The notes under the pieces are model-generated. The model had not been told where the DNA came from and searched no databases. It saw nothing but the letters and a program-made list of their open reading frames with translations. A stretch of DNA of 61,380 bases from Nitrosomonadales bacterium (lineage in GTDB: Bacteria; Pseudomonadota; Gammaproteobacteria; Burkholderiales; Gallionellaceae), in the NCBI GenBank assembly GCA_016213335.1, contig JACRAQ010000065.1, forward strand, positions 1 through 61,380, in the 5' to 3' direction. Position 1 is the first letter of the stretch. The number at the start of each line of letters is the position of its first letter. This document shows positions 53,813 to 61,380 of the stretch, piece by piece. The translations under genes and the position numbers were made by a program.

Positions 53813-55750
53813 ATGGGTCGCCGTTTCAAAGAAGAAATTCAATATCTTCCGCAAGCAATCCATTGGGCAGCGGCTCAAGAAGTTAAATTGCTGCAGCGTG
53901 CTTTATTGAATGCATCATCACGGCCTCTTTTTGCGATTGGATCCGGAGGCTCTTTCACAGCTGCGACTTTTGCTGCCTCGTGCAACGAGAAGCGGTTTGG
54001 CCAGTTATCCCGAGCCGTTACCCCCCTAGAATACAAAGAAACTGGCGGCGTGGTTCGAGATGCAGCCGTACTAATGCTTTCTGCTGAAGGCAAAAACAAA
54101 GACATCCTCTCGGCAGCCTGGAGCACACTTGTTTATGAACAAGTCGCACTCGCGCTAACTCTGAAGCAATACACGCCACTAGCCTCATTTGCAGCCTCCT
54201 CCGGGTCTATGAGTGTTTTAGCATATGACATGCCGTGGAACAAAGATGGCTACCTCGCTACGAACAGCCTCGTTGCCATGATTATTCTTCTGGCAAAAGC
54301 ATATTGCCGAGACCCGGATAAAGATTTCGTATCGCTGCTAAGCCATATATCCTTGGACTGGTTAGCCCATCGACGTAAAGTAATCTCCGAAACCGTCCGT
54401 GAGTACGAGGTCGGAACACAAGTCTTGGTGTTATTCGGCGGCACCAGCCGCCCGACAGCGATAGACGTAGAATCAAAATTTGCCGAAGCTGCGCTAGGAA
54501 CGTGCCAACTCGCTGACTATCGACAGTTTGCTCACGGCAGGCATTTGCAGCTTAGCTACGCGAAAAAGGCCATCGTTATCGCGTTCGTCAGCAGTGCAGA
54601 CCAAGCGCTTGCAGAAGCTACGCTTGCGTTAATACCCGATCATATTCGCAAGCTTACCTTGGATGTCCCCACGAATGATGCCGTTGCGGTGGTGCAGGGG
54701 GTTATTGACGCCATACTCATAATCGACGTAGTGGCTGACATCCTGGGTATCGATCCTGGCCAGCCTGAAGTGCCGGACTACTGTAGGCTCATTCACCAAC
54801 TCGACCCCAATGCCTTCCTGAAGGAGCCGCAGTCATCTGTGCCGGTGCCTGTCAGACGTAAGTTGAAGCGGGCGGCGGCCGATGAGGCAGCAATAACTCG
54901 GTTTTCCACTGCATATGGGGAGTTTTCAAAAAAGCTGACTTGCGCCCACATTAAGGCCTTGGTGTGCGACTTTGACGGAACATTCTGCGAAACCGACAGG
55001 CGATGGGACGGACTGGACGACTTACTTTCAGATGAAATCGAACGCATTGCTAGCTATGGGGTTCCCATTGTTTTTGCAACTGGCCGAGGCGACTCCTTGA
55101 TGGAGGACCTCCGGAAAAAACTTTCGCCAGAAAATTGGCAACAAGTCTACATTGGATACTATAGCGGCTCGTTAATGGCGAGGCTAGACGAAGACCCAGC
55201 GTTTCCTGACGCAGATCCACGGTTCCAGGAGCTATTGTCATGGCTCGAAACAATGGGTGTAAACGCGCTGGTAGAAGCAAAGCCTAAGCTTGATTGTGGA
55301 CAGCTTGGACTTCGCTGTGGGAACCAAGCGTCTCGCCATGAGGCGGTTACCGCCATCAAGTATTGGATTCGGCATAAACAACTTTGGGGCTGGCGAGTCT
55401 ATTGCTCTGGCCACTCCATCGATGTTCTCTCAGATTGGGCTGGAAAGCGTAAGGTTCTGGATTTTGTGGTGAATAAATTCAAGCTCGATGCCGACTCAGA
55501 GATCCTCCGCCTGGGAGACTCTGGGGACTTTGACGGAAATGACTTCGAGCTACTGCGTGATGGGCTTGGGCTCAGTGTTAACTTCGTTTCATCCGACCCG
55601 GCAAGTTGCTGGAACCTTCTCCCGCTCGACCGTCGTGGTGTTGTTGGTACGAAGTATTATCTGTCTCATTTGAGGCAGGCTAATAACAGCGGATGGTTGT
55701 CCATGGCGACGCTTGGCGCTAACAACCAAGGAATTGGAGCCTGCGCGTGA
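53813..55750 (+). CDS. Double-SIS isomerase-like / HAD phosphatase fusion
   Basis: This 645-residue protein has two sugar-isomerase (SIS) modules: LFAIGSGGSFTAATFAAS (about 38-56) and a second with VLFGGTSRPTAIDVESKFAE then HGRHLQL (about 205-247). The second resembles the isomerase half of GlmS (glucosamine-6-phosphate synthase) without the glutaminase. A HAD domain follows (about 375-620), with catalytic VCDFDGTFCE (386-), FATGRGDS (421-) and GDSGDFDGND (568-577), close to Cof/sucrose-phosphatase-type HADs. Fusion suggests isomerisation and dephosphorylation of one sugar phosphate. It overlaps the next gene by four bases. The substrate is unknown. The ATG's ribosome-binding site (AGGAAAG) is about 14 bases away, further than usual. 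Confidence 0.75.
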   Translation: MGRRFKEEIQYLPQAIHWAAAQEVKLLQRALLNASSRPLFAIGSGGSFTAATFAASCNEKRFGQLSRAVTPLEYKETGGVVRDAAVLMLSAEGKNKDILSAAWSTLVYEQVALALTLKQYTPLASFAASSGSMSVLAYDMPWNKDGYLATNSLVAMIILLAKAYCRDPDKDFVSLLSHISLDWLAHRRKVISETVREYEVGTQVLVLFGGTSRPTAIDVESKFAEAALGTCQLADYRQFAHGRHLQLSYAKKAIVIAFVSSADQALAEATLALIPDHIRKLTLDVPTNDAVAVVQGVIDAILIIDVVADILGIDPGQPEVPDYCRLIHQLDPNAFLKEPQSSVPVPVRRKLKRAAADEAAITRFSTAYGEFSKKLTCAHIKALVCDFDGTFCETDRRWDGLDDLLSDEIERIASYGVPIVFATGRGDSLMEDLRKKLSPENWQQVYIGYYSGSLMARLDEDPAFPDADPRFQELLSWLETMGVNALVEAKPKLDCGQLGLRCGNQASRHEAVTAIKYWIRHKQLWGWRVYCSGHSIDVLSDWAGKRKVLDFVVNKFKLDADSEILRLGDSGDFDGNDFELLRDGLGLSVNFVSSDPASCWNLLPLDRRGVVGTKYYLSHLRQANNSGWLSMATLGANNQGIGACA

Positions 55751-56889
55751 GGCGAGAACTAGCGATCAGTCTCATTTCAGATCTCATGGAATGGGACGAC
55801 AGCGAGGCGACTACAGAATACGCCTGGCTCAAGCTTATGGTTGATTACAAATTTGACCGCTACCAAGGATATGGCCCTGGGATTCACTTCTACGTTCGCT
55901 TGATCAGCTGGCTTGCTCAATTCAAAGACGTTGCTGCGCGGCGTACAGCTTACCGCTACTTGCGCAAACACTTGGTGTTTATTGGCCAGCCGGAGTTGTA
56001 CCAACTGATCAAGCTCGCAATGCCGGAAATGGAGAAAGATGCTAGGCGAATCGTCGCAAATCGTCACGGCATTGCTTATTACGAGACGTGGGCAAATAAA
56101 AAAGCTCAGAAAGACCTCAGGCTCATGTCATTGCGTACTTTGTACGTGGGCCTTAGCGACGGTGCTCGGATTGATGTTTTCAGGCGGTACAACGAAGGCT
56201 TGCTCACAAACGAACAGGTAATAGCTTCAAGTGAAATATCTGATGACAAGTGGCAAAGCTTGGGTAATAAGCTTGCCGCTCGGCTCGAGCAGAGCGGATT
56301 TCCGGACGCGGAGCAGAAGTTCGAGCGAGTTTGCTTGGTCGATGACTTCACCGGCTCGGGGACCACTTTGATCCGCTACGATGATGCCAAAACTACTTGG
56401 GACGGCAAAATCTTCAAATTCTGCAGCCAAGCCGAAAATCACGGAAAAATGAGGCCGGAACTTGCTGACCAATGCCACATTCAAGTTCACCACTACTTGG
56501 CATCAACTAAGGCAAGGGACGCGGTCGAGGATGCTCTGCCAAAGCTTCAAGAGACGATGCCTCGATTTAGCTGCAAAGCATCTTATTCTTGGGTATTCAG
56601 CGCCGAACCCGATGTTGTCATGGGGCCTGCCTCGGATGCAGAGTTATTGGCCTGGATCAATGGCCACTACGACCCAAGCATCCAGACTTCGCATAACTGT
56701 GTAGACGGCAAGTCTATTGCTTTGGGATACAAGCAATGTGGCTTGCCTATCGTGCTCGAGCACAATACCCCAAATAACTCGATCGCTCTGATATGGGCGG
56801 AGTCTAGGCCAGATAGCAAGAGCCCGCATATCATGCGTCCCTTATTTCCTCGAACTGATCGACATATCGACAATGGACAATCCGTTTAA
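55747..56889 (+). CDS. Phosphoribosyltransferase-like protein (PRTase-CE type)
   Basis: This 380-residue protein contains a type I phosphoribosyltransferase PRPP loop, VCLVDDFTGSGTTLIRYD (195-211). It has an unusually long helical N-terminus (about 1-130) and a C-terminal part with LPIVLEHNTPNNSIALIWAE and MRPLFPRTDR. This matches my recollection of the conflict-associated PRTase-CE family described by Aravind and colleagues, not the standard purine or pyrimidine salvage enzymes, which are about 200 residues. It probably transfers ribose-phosphate to or from a base or a nucleic acid. GTG start overlaps the SIS-HAD stop. The next gene, a P-loop ATPase, overlaps it by 17 bases. Confidence 0.7.
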   Translation: MRRELAISLISDLMEWDDSEATTEYAWLKLMVDYKFDRYQGYGPGIHFYVRLISWLAQFKDVAARRTAYRYLRKHLVFIGQPELYQLIKLAMPEMEKDARRIVANRHGIAYYETWANKKAQKDLRLMSLRTLYVGLSDGARIDVFRRYNEGLLTNEQVIASSEISDDKWQSLGNKLAARLEQSGFPDAEQKFERVCLVDDFTGSGTTLIRYDDAKTTWDGKIFKFCSQAENHGKMRPELADQCHIQVHHYLASTKARDAVEDALPKLQETMPRFSCKASYSWVFSAEPDVVMGPASDAELLAWINGHYDPSIQTSHNCVDGKSIALGYKQCGLPIVLEHNTPNNSIALIWAESRPDSKSPHIMRPLFPRTDRHIDNGQSV

Positions 56890-58810
56890 AAAGCGTGCAA
56901 CAGAGTTCATTGAAGAACCGCTCGCACTTCTCTCCCTGCTGAGTGCGGAGCCAATTCGGGCATTTTTCGACAAGGGAGCTGCGACGTGCTTTGACCGCCT
57001 TACATTGGTTATTGGCACACCAGGAAGTGGGAAAACAACGATTGCTAGACTGCTGGAGCTTGACACGTTGGTCGAGGTTATACGATTAGCCAACAACAAG
57101 GATAAAGATGGCCGGCAGCTTGCGATGTCGCTTTCCGAATACAATATTTTAGTAAATAACCTGCCGGCTTATCTGGCACACCGAGTTCCGTGCGTCTCGA
57201 ATTTACGCAGCATCTGGGAGCTTCCGTATTCAGAGCGCACAAAGAGTGGCTTGCTGCGTACGTTAATCCAAGTCAAAGCCTGCTTGGGGTGGTTGCGCAA
57301 GCTTGAACGACTAAAAGTCGATTTGCGGGCTGTGAAGATGAACTTTAAGCCGGGCTCCGAGGCAAATGAAACATTACTTAAGGCAGCTGACACTTTGGTG
57401 CTTAGAGAACATGCACGGCAGGCCGAAGAAGACGTTCTGCGAATTATTACCTCGTTGGTCCCTCCAAAGGAGAGTGGCCTGGAAAATTCCGCTGCAAACT
57501 TGCCATATATGCTCTTCGATTCTATCGAATCAATCACCGTTCCATCAATTCCTAATGTTGCGGATGAGTCTTTCACGCTTCGCCCCATGGTTATTCTTGA
57601 TGACGCACATGAACTTCACAGTAGACAGTTTGAAGATGTTCAGAACTGGCTATTAAACAGGGAGTGGTCCACGTCTCGGTGGATTATTACCCGTGTTGAT
57701 GCCATAGGTACAACCGACCTCCGTAAAGCAATTAGCGATATAGAGGACGAAGTAATTGCCCCAGGAAGCACGACCGGGCGGGACCGAACAATTAAATTGC
57801 TGCAGGGCGAGAGGCGGGATCGTGCCCAGTTCAGGAGGGTCGCACGAGACTTAAGTCGTCGATACTTTAGCCAGATGCCCACCTTCCAAAGGCGCGGCAT
57901 TGATAAATTAGAAGACCGCCTATCCGGCAATAACATAGGTATTTCCAAGGCAGATATCCAGATTTTGGAGGAGGAGAACGTTGCGCTAGTTCAAGAGTGT
58001 CGCTTTTCCAAAGAAGCGGTAGAAGTACTAGCTAGGTTGGTGCCGGAGAATATTTCAAAGGAAGAAAAGCTGGTGGTTCTCCATATTCTGCTCCAGCGGG
58101 AGAGGCGAAAGACACCACAAGTTGATCTTTTCGGCGATGAGGGGCAGGCTGAAGGCACTGGCAACGAAGAAGAGGAAAGTCAGGAGGCTATCGACGAGGG
58201 GGCCCGGAAGACCGTTAAGCCGGCAGTAATAGTTGGGGCTGAATTGCAGCTTACGCACCGGTTCAAGCGACCATTTTACTTTTCGTTTGATAGGCTTGCT
58301 GACGCGAGTGGGGACAACATTGAAATTTTTATCAGTTTGGCTGGTGCTTTAGTGGATGAATTGGAGACTCAAGTCCTTCGGAATAAAAAGCCAGAACTTG
58401 ATGCGCGGCAACAGCATACTATTTTAACGCGCAGAGCCGAAGAAATCATGGGCCAATGGGATTTCCCTCATTGTGAGTCCGTGAAAAAGCTGGTGTCCTT
58501 CATCGGTAACCGGTGTATTGCTCGAACCATGGAACGTAACGCACCACTCTCGGATGGTGCCAACGCGTTTGGCATTCCTCAAACTGAGATGGACCAGCTA
58601 GAAGCTTCTGCTCCAGAGCTCGCACAGGTTATTCACTACGCGATTGCCTACAATGCAATTACGTTGAGAGAAAATTATCTTTGCAAAAAACGAAGTTGGT
58701 GCCTGTTTTTGCTTGGTGGAATTCCCATTGTTGCCAACCGGCTAACGCTAGGGCGGGGTGGCTTCTGTGAAGGACACCTTAGGGACTTGAAGGGGAGCAT
58801 TGCCCTGTGA
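56873..58810 (+). CDS. P-loop ATPase, ORC/CDC6- or STAND-like
   Basis: This 645-residue protein has Walker A VIGTPGSGKTTIARLLEL (46-63) and Walker B MVILDDAHELHS (239-250). A sensor-1-like SRWIITRVDA (268-277) follows. Long helical segments occupy the rest (about 300-640), including a Glu-rich stretch (about 410-440). It resembles AAA+ ATPases of the ORC/CDC6 type linked with PRTase-CE proteins in conflict systems (recollection). It probably senses a trigger and controls the neighbouring enzymes. It overlaps the PRTase and the following gene (GTGA), so all are translated together. Confidence 0.72.
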   Translation: MDNPFKKRATEFIEEPLALLSLLSAEPIRAFFDKGAATCFDRLTLVIGTPGSGKTTIARLLELDTLVEVIRLANNKDKDGRQLAMSLSEYNILVNNLPAYLAHRVPCVSNLRSIWELPYSERTKSGLLRTLIQVKACLGWLRKLERLKVDLRAVKMNFKPGSEANETLLKAADTLVLREHARQAEEDVLRIITSLVPPKESGLENSAANLPYMLFDSIESITVPSIPNVADESFTLRPMVILDDAHELHSRQFEDVQNWLLNREWSTSRWIITRVDAIGTTDLRKAISDIEDEVIAPGSTTGRDRTIKLLQGERRDRAQFRRVARDLSRRYFSQMPTFQRRGIDKLEDRLSGNNIGISKADIQILEEENVALVQECRFSKEAVEVLARLVPENISKEEKLVVLHILLQRERRKTPQVDLFGDEGQAEGTGNEEEESQEAIDEGARKTVKPAVIVGAELQLTHRFKRPFYFSFDRLADASGDNIEIFISLAGALVDELETQVLRNKKPELDARQQHTILTRRAEEIMGQWDFPHCESVKKLVSFIGNRCIARTMERNAPLSDGANAFGIPQTEMDQLEASAPELAQVIHYAIAYNAITLRENYLCKKRSWCLFLLGGIPIVANRLTLGRGGFCEGHLRDLKGSIAL

Positions 58811-59889
58811 GTCAGTTTTCCGTCGATACATGTATTGCGCACAGTGGTGCTGACGCATTCGAATTTATTGGGTATCTGAGTGCATCCAAAGCAGTACTGT
58901 TCATTGGTGCAGTTGGGTTAGAACAGGCGTCAATGTATTGCACAACTAGATTTGCTAGCGGGAAAAACGTTTCCTTCAAGTTCTTGGTGGAAAACCGCCC
59001 CTCCGTACCTGCTGTGCTGATTCAGCTTGGGCGGGAGCACGAAACCTATTTGAGAAGCAAAACGTCGAATACAGCTGAATTCATCTCTTTTGAGGTCATT
59101 TCCACGGACGGCGCAACGACGGGTGGCCGCAACGTGATAAACAAAGCTCAGCCGTGGTTCATCGAGAAGAACTATGTCGATGTTGTGATCGACGTTACTG
59201 GGATGTCGAGGGGCGTATTCTTTCCCTTGGTGAAGCTTGCTTGCGAGATGGGGCAAAAATATGGATTCAACGTGCACGTCCTAGCTGCGGCAAACGATAA
59301 TCCGTCTATCAAAATCTGCTCCGAAGCCAGCGACCGCGCCGAATGGATGCATGGTTTCCAAGGGGACATTGAATTCGACCGGAATAGTGATGACCTTAAG
59401 CTATGGGTTCCGCAACTCACACAGAATGCACTTAATCAGGCCGACCTCATGCAAAGGCATATCCAGCCTACACCTGCTGAGGTATGCCCCATTATTCCCT
59501 TTCCGTCTCGCGCTCCCCGTCAGGGGGACGATCTGATGAGCGAGTACGCGGACTTGCTCTTCAACCGGTGGGAGGGCAACCTGCTCAACGTCATGTACGC
59601 TCATGAGTCGGACCCTATCGACGTCTATCGGTCAATCTACCGTATGCATGCGAACCGTGAATTGGTGTTCAACGGCGCAGCTGGTGGGAAAAAGGCCACT
59701 ACTGTCCTTTCCCCAGCCGGATGGCGCCTAGGTAGCGTTGGCATGCTACTTGCCGCAATTGATCTGTCTCTGCCAGTTTTGTACGTTGAGACTGTCGGGT
59801 ATAATCTTGATAGTCCGGTACCGCCATCAGTGACGGTGGCGGATCCTACTTGTCTTTGGCACATCTGGATGGTTGGGCATGTTTATTAG
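58807..59889 (+). CDS. Unrecognised two-domain alpha/beta protein of the island
   Basis: This 360-residue protein is not one I can name. It has two Rossmann-like halves. The first (about 25-165) has strand ASKAVLFIGAVGLE, FKFLVENRPS, and VDVVIDVTGMSRGVFFPLVKL. The second (about 235-345) has LVFNGAAGGKKATTVLSPAG, then LGSVGMLLAAIDLSLPVLYVET. The Gly-rich loop followed by a helix and a strand recalls the T-G-G-T-K loop of CARF nucleotide-sensing domains, but the resemblance is loose. It could bind or make a nucleotide. It overlaps both neighbours, so it is an obligate part of the gene set. Confidence 0.5.
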   Translation: MSQFSVDTCIAHSGADAFEFIGYLSASKAVLFIGAVGLEQASMYCTTRFASGKNVSFKFLVENRPSVPAVLIQLGREHETYLRSKTSNTAEFISFEVISTDGATTGGRNVINKAQPWFIEKNYVDVVIDVTGMSRGVFFPLVKLACEMGQKYGFNVHVLAAANDNPSIKICSEASDRAEWMHGFQGDIEFDRNSDDLKLWVPQLTQNALNQADLMQRHIQPTPAEVCPIIPFPSRAPRQGDDLMSEYADLLFNRWEGNLLNVMYAHESDPIDVYRSIYRMHANRELVFNGAAGGKKATTVLSPAGWRLGSVGMLLAAIDLSLPVLYVETVGYNLDSPVPPSVTVADPTCLWHIWMVGHVY

Positions 59890-60934
59890 AATGAAGCCCG
59901 CACCGCGGAATAGCACTCGTTCATTTGGGCCTCGAGCTGTCGGGTCGGGGCTTATCGCGCTCGATGTAATCCTCGATGACTCGTCGTCTCTTCTCTCCTC
60001 AGCAGTCGGTGGTTCCGCTGGGAACGTGTTGGCTGCGCTGGCCTATCTTGGTTGGCGCAGCGTGCCAGTGTGTGAGCTTGGTAAGGATTCCGCAGGGCAT
60101 CGGGTTCGAGAAGAGTTTCAAAAGCTCAAAGCTGATCTTCGCTTCGTGGTTGAGAGTGATCACGTTTGTACTCCGGTCGTTTATCAGATGCCTGTGAATG
60201 CTCCTGAAACACACAAGTTCAGTTTTCGCTGCCCGCATTGCGGGGAACGTCGTGGATACTTGGCGCCGTCTGACGCTCAATTAGGTGAGCAAGTTTACAA
60301 GGGTGTTCCTACGCCCAGTGTCTATTACTTCGACCGAGTAACTAAAGTCTCACTGGCTTTGGCGGAAAAATACCGTGCTAGAGGAGTCCTGGTGGTGTTT
60401 GAACCTTCTGACGTTCCGACCAACAAAGAAGACTTTCAGCGTGCGATATCTGCTACACACGTTCTCAAATATGCCGATAACCGCTTCGCAGACTTTCCGT
60501 ACGATGTAAGCAACATTTCCCTAGAAATAAAGACAATGGGATCGAAAGGTCTACGGTTCCGCATACCCTCATTGCTGGAGGATTGGGCCTCATTACCCGC
60601 TATCCGCGTTCCTGTTGTGGTTGACACGGCTGGCGCTGGCGATTGGTGCACGGCCGGTCTGTTAGCGTCGCTTTTTGGTGCTGGAACACGCTGGCAATTG
60701 TCCTATAGTGCGGCATATCAGGGGCTACGGTATGGGCAGTCTCTTGCTGCTCTAAACTGCATGTTTGCTGGCGCTAGAGGCATAACGGAGAGCTGGTCAG
60801 CTCGCAAAGTCAAGCGACTAGCGGCTGAGTTGATGGAAAAGTCGGCCACGACGCAACAACCGACTCTCCAGCGACGTAGGAAAGTCAAGACTAAAGTTAA
60901 GCCACTGCTATGCTGCGACCCGCTCGAGGTCTAG
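59879..60934 (+). CDS. PfkB-family (ribokinase-like) sugar or nucleoside kinase
   Basis: This 351-residue protein has GLIALDVILDD, the N-terminal PfkB signature VGGSAGNVLAALAYLGW, and the C-terminal signature VVDTAGAGDWCTAGLLASLF, which holds the catalytic Asp. A short insertion, KFSFRCPHCGERRGYLAPSD, has a CxxC pair that could bind zinc if partnered, unusual for ribokinases. The ATG at 59879 overlaps the previous stop; a second ATG at 59891 is possible. It would phosphorylate a sugar or nucleoside, fitting the SIS-HAD isomerase/phosphatase and the PRTase. The basic C-terminal tail (RRRKVKTKVK) is odd. The last 27 bases overlap the convergent NADAR gene. Confidence 0.78.
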   Translation: MFIRMKPAPRNSTRSFGPRAVGSGLIALDVILDDSSSLLSSAVGGSAGNVLAALAYLGWRSVPVCELGKDSAGHRVREEFQKLKADLRFVVESDHVCTPVVYQMPVNAPETHKFSFRCPHCGERRGYLAPSDAQLGEQVYKGVPTPSVYYFDRVTKVSLALAEKYRARGVLVVFEPSDVPTNKEDFQRAISATHVLKYADNRFADFPYDVSNISLEIKTMGSKGLRFRIPSLLEDWASLPAIRVPVVVDTAGAGDWCTAGLLASLFGAGTRWQLSYSAAYQGLRYGQSLAALNCMFAGARGITESWSARKVKRLAAELMEKSATTQQPTLQRRRKVKTKVKPLLCCDPLEV

Positions 60935-61380
60935 CTTTTTCCGGGAGGTTTTCCTTTTAGCTTGAGACGTCTTTGTTTTGTTTTGTGCAGGGCGTAGTTC
61001 CTCGAGCAATTCTTCGCGCAATTCCATTAACAGCTGCCCTAGCATGTTTTTGCCAATGCCGTTCACTTCGCCCCAAAGGCGATTAACTGAGTTATCTACG
61101 GTGGCTTTCTCGACCAGCCTTGCATTACCGGTTGATAGCAACAGTTCCTTCAAGTCTTCGTGTTGAGTAAATTTTGCGTGGAGCACTCGCTTCATGCGGT
61201 CAAATTTATCTTTTGACCAGTTAGGTGCCACATCCCATACATAGAGGCCGTGAGCTGCCATCGCCAGTAGCGAAGGCGATGGGGCCGCCATCAACCATTC
61301 GCGGACACTTTCCTTGCGAGCCTTGCCGGCCTGGTAGGCGTGTTCAGAAGTCGGGTATTCAATTCCTTCAAAAAGGATCG
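60908..61380 (-). CDS. NADAR-domain protein, 5' truncated by window edge
   Basis: Read leftward, the open frame continues past the right edge of the window, giving at least 157 residues. It shows the NADAR signatures FEGIEYPTSEHAYQAGKARK, LHAKFTQHEDLKELLLST and GNARLVEKATVDN, then RLWGEVNGIGKNMLGQLLME. NADAR proteins (YbiA type) are N-glycosidases on riboflavin intermediates or ADP-ribose-like linkages. The C-terminus is a basic Lys/Arg tail. It is convergent with the PfkB gene, overlapping by 27 bases. The start codon is outside the window, so the N-terminal domain is unknown. It may be an antagonist of, or a substrate handler for, the operon opposite. Confidence 0.85.
   Translation of the reverse strand, partial: ILFEGIEYPTSEHAYQAGKARKESVREWLMAAPSPSLLAMAAHGLYVWDVAPNWSKDKFDRMKRVLHAKFTQHEDLKELLLSTGNARLVEKATVDNSVNRLWGEVNGIGKNMLGQLLMELREELLEELRPAQNKTKTSQAKRKTSRKKLDLERVAA

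Noticed and set aside
53813-60934. Membership in a Ter-type stress-response operon (which also mix PRTase and HAD proteins)
   Set aside because: No TerD/TerC or ATP-grasp proteins are visible; the ATPase and SIS modules point elsewhere.

Overview
The window (about 61 kb, mostly GC-rich) reads as a chromosomal segment of a betaproteobacterium, most likely of the Nitrosomonadales (Gallionella, Sulfuricella or Nitrosomonas-like). This rests on the hemC-hemD-hemX-hemY block divergent from ppc, a PEP-CTERM exported protein, the split ccmF-ccmG-ccmH-ccmI block, and several c-type cytochromes. Family names come from reading the translations; no database search was possible.

Layout. 1-4.7 kb: 3' end of trpD, a small ribbon-helix-helix-like gene with a palindromic operator, a PEP-CTERM HAF-repeat protein, an RluA-type pseudouridine synthase and an MTH1187-type thiamine-binding protein. 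4.9-10.7 kb: a small membrane-anchored protein, a sulfatase-modifying-factor-like protein and an ABC exporter (ATPase, FtsX-type permease, HlyD-type adaptor). 10.7-20.4 kb: short glucan phosphorylase, an SDR protein, hemY-hemX-hemD-hemC and ppc. 20.8-26.9 kb: cytochrome c maturation genes, a TlpA-like thioredoxin and a large membrane protein. 27-33.8 kb: histidine kinase and sigma-54 response regulator, then a Sel1 protein, a possible sRNA or attenuator, a small cytochrome c and two related secreted beta-propellers. 33.9-44.3 kb: housekeeping genes (xth, pyrE, carbonic anhydrase, purC, purE, fbp, hemW, a stop-interrupted trmB, thiG, thiS, tRNA-Gly, rhlE).

Two regions stand out. The first (44.6-53.3 kb) starts with an FNR-type site. 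It encodes a Sec-exported relative of nitrous-oxide reductase with substituted copper ligands, a monohaem cytochrome c, a universal-stress protein fused to two PCP_red-like modules, an AhbD/NirJ-like radical SAM protein carrying four more such modules, and a protoporphyrinogen-oxidase-like flavoprotein. No nosR/D/F/Y/L genes are present. I infer a respiratory oxidoreductase coupled to a tetrapyrrole-handling module.

The second (53.8-61.4 kb) has visibly lower GC and overlapping genes: a double-SIS/HAD fusion, a phosphoribosyltransferase (PRTase-CE-like), a P-loop ATPase, an unrecognised two-domain alpha/beta protein and a PfkB-type kinase. A NADAR-domain gene faces it tail to tail and runs off the right edge. 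Together these enzymes could make, sense and destroy a nucleotide- or ADP-ribose-like metabolite. It is the best candidate here for an undescribed, possibly defensive, system.
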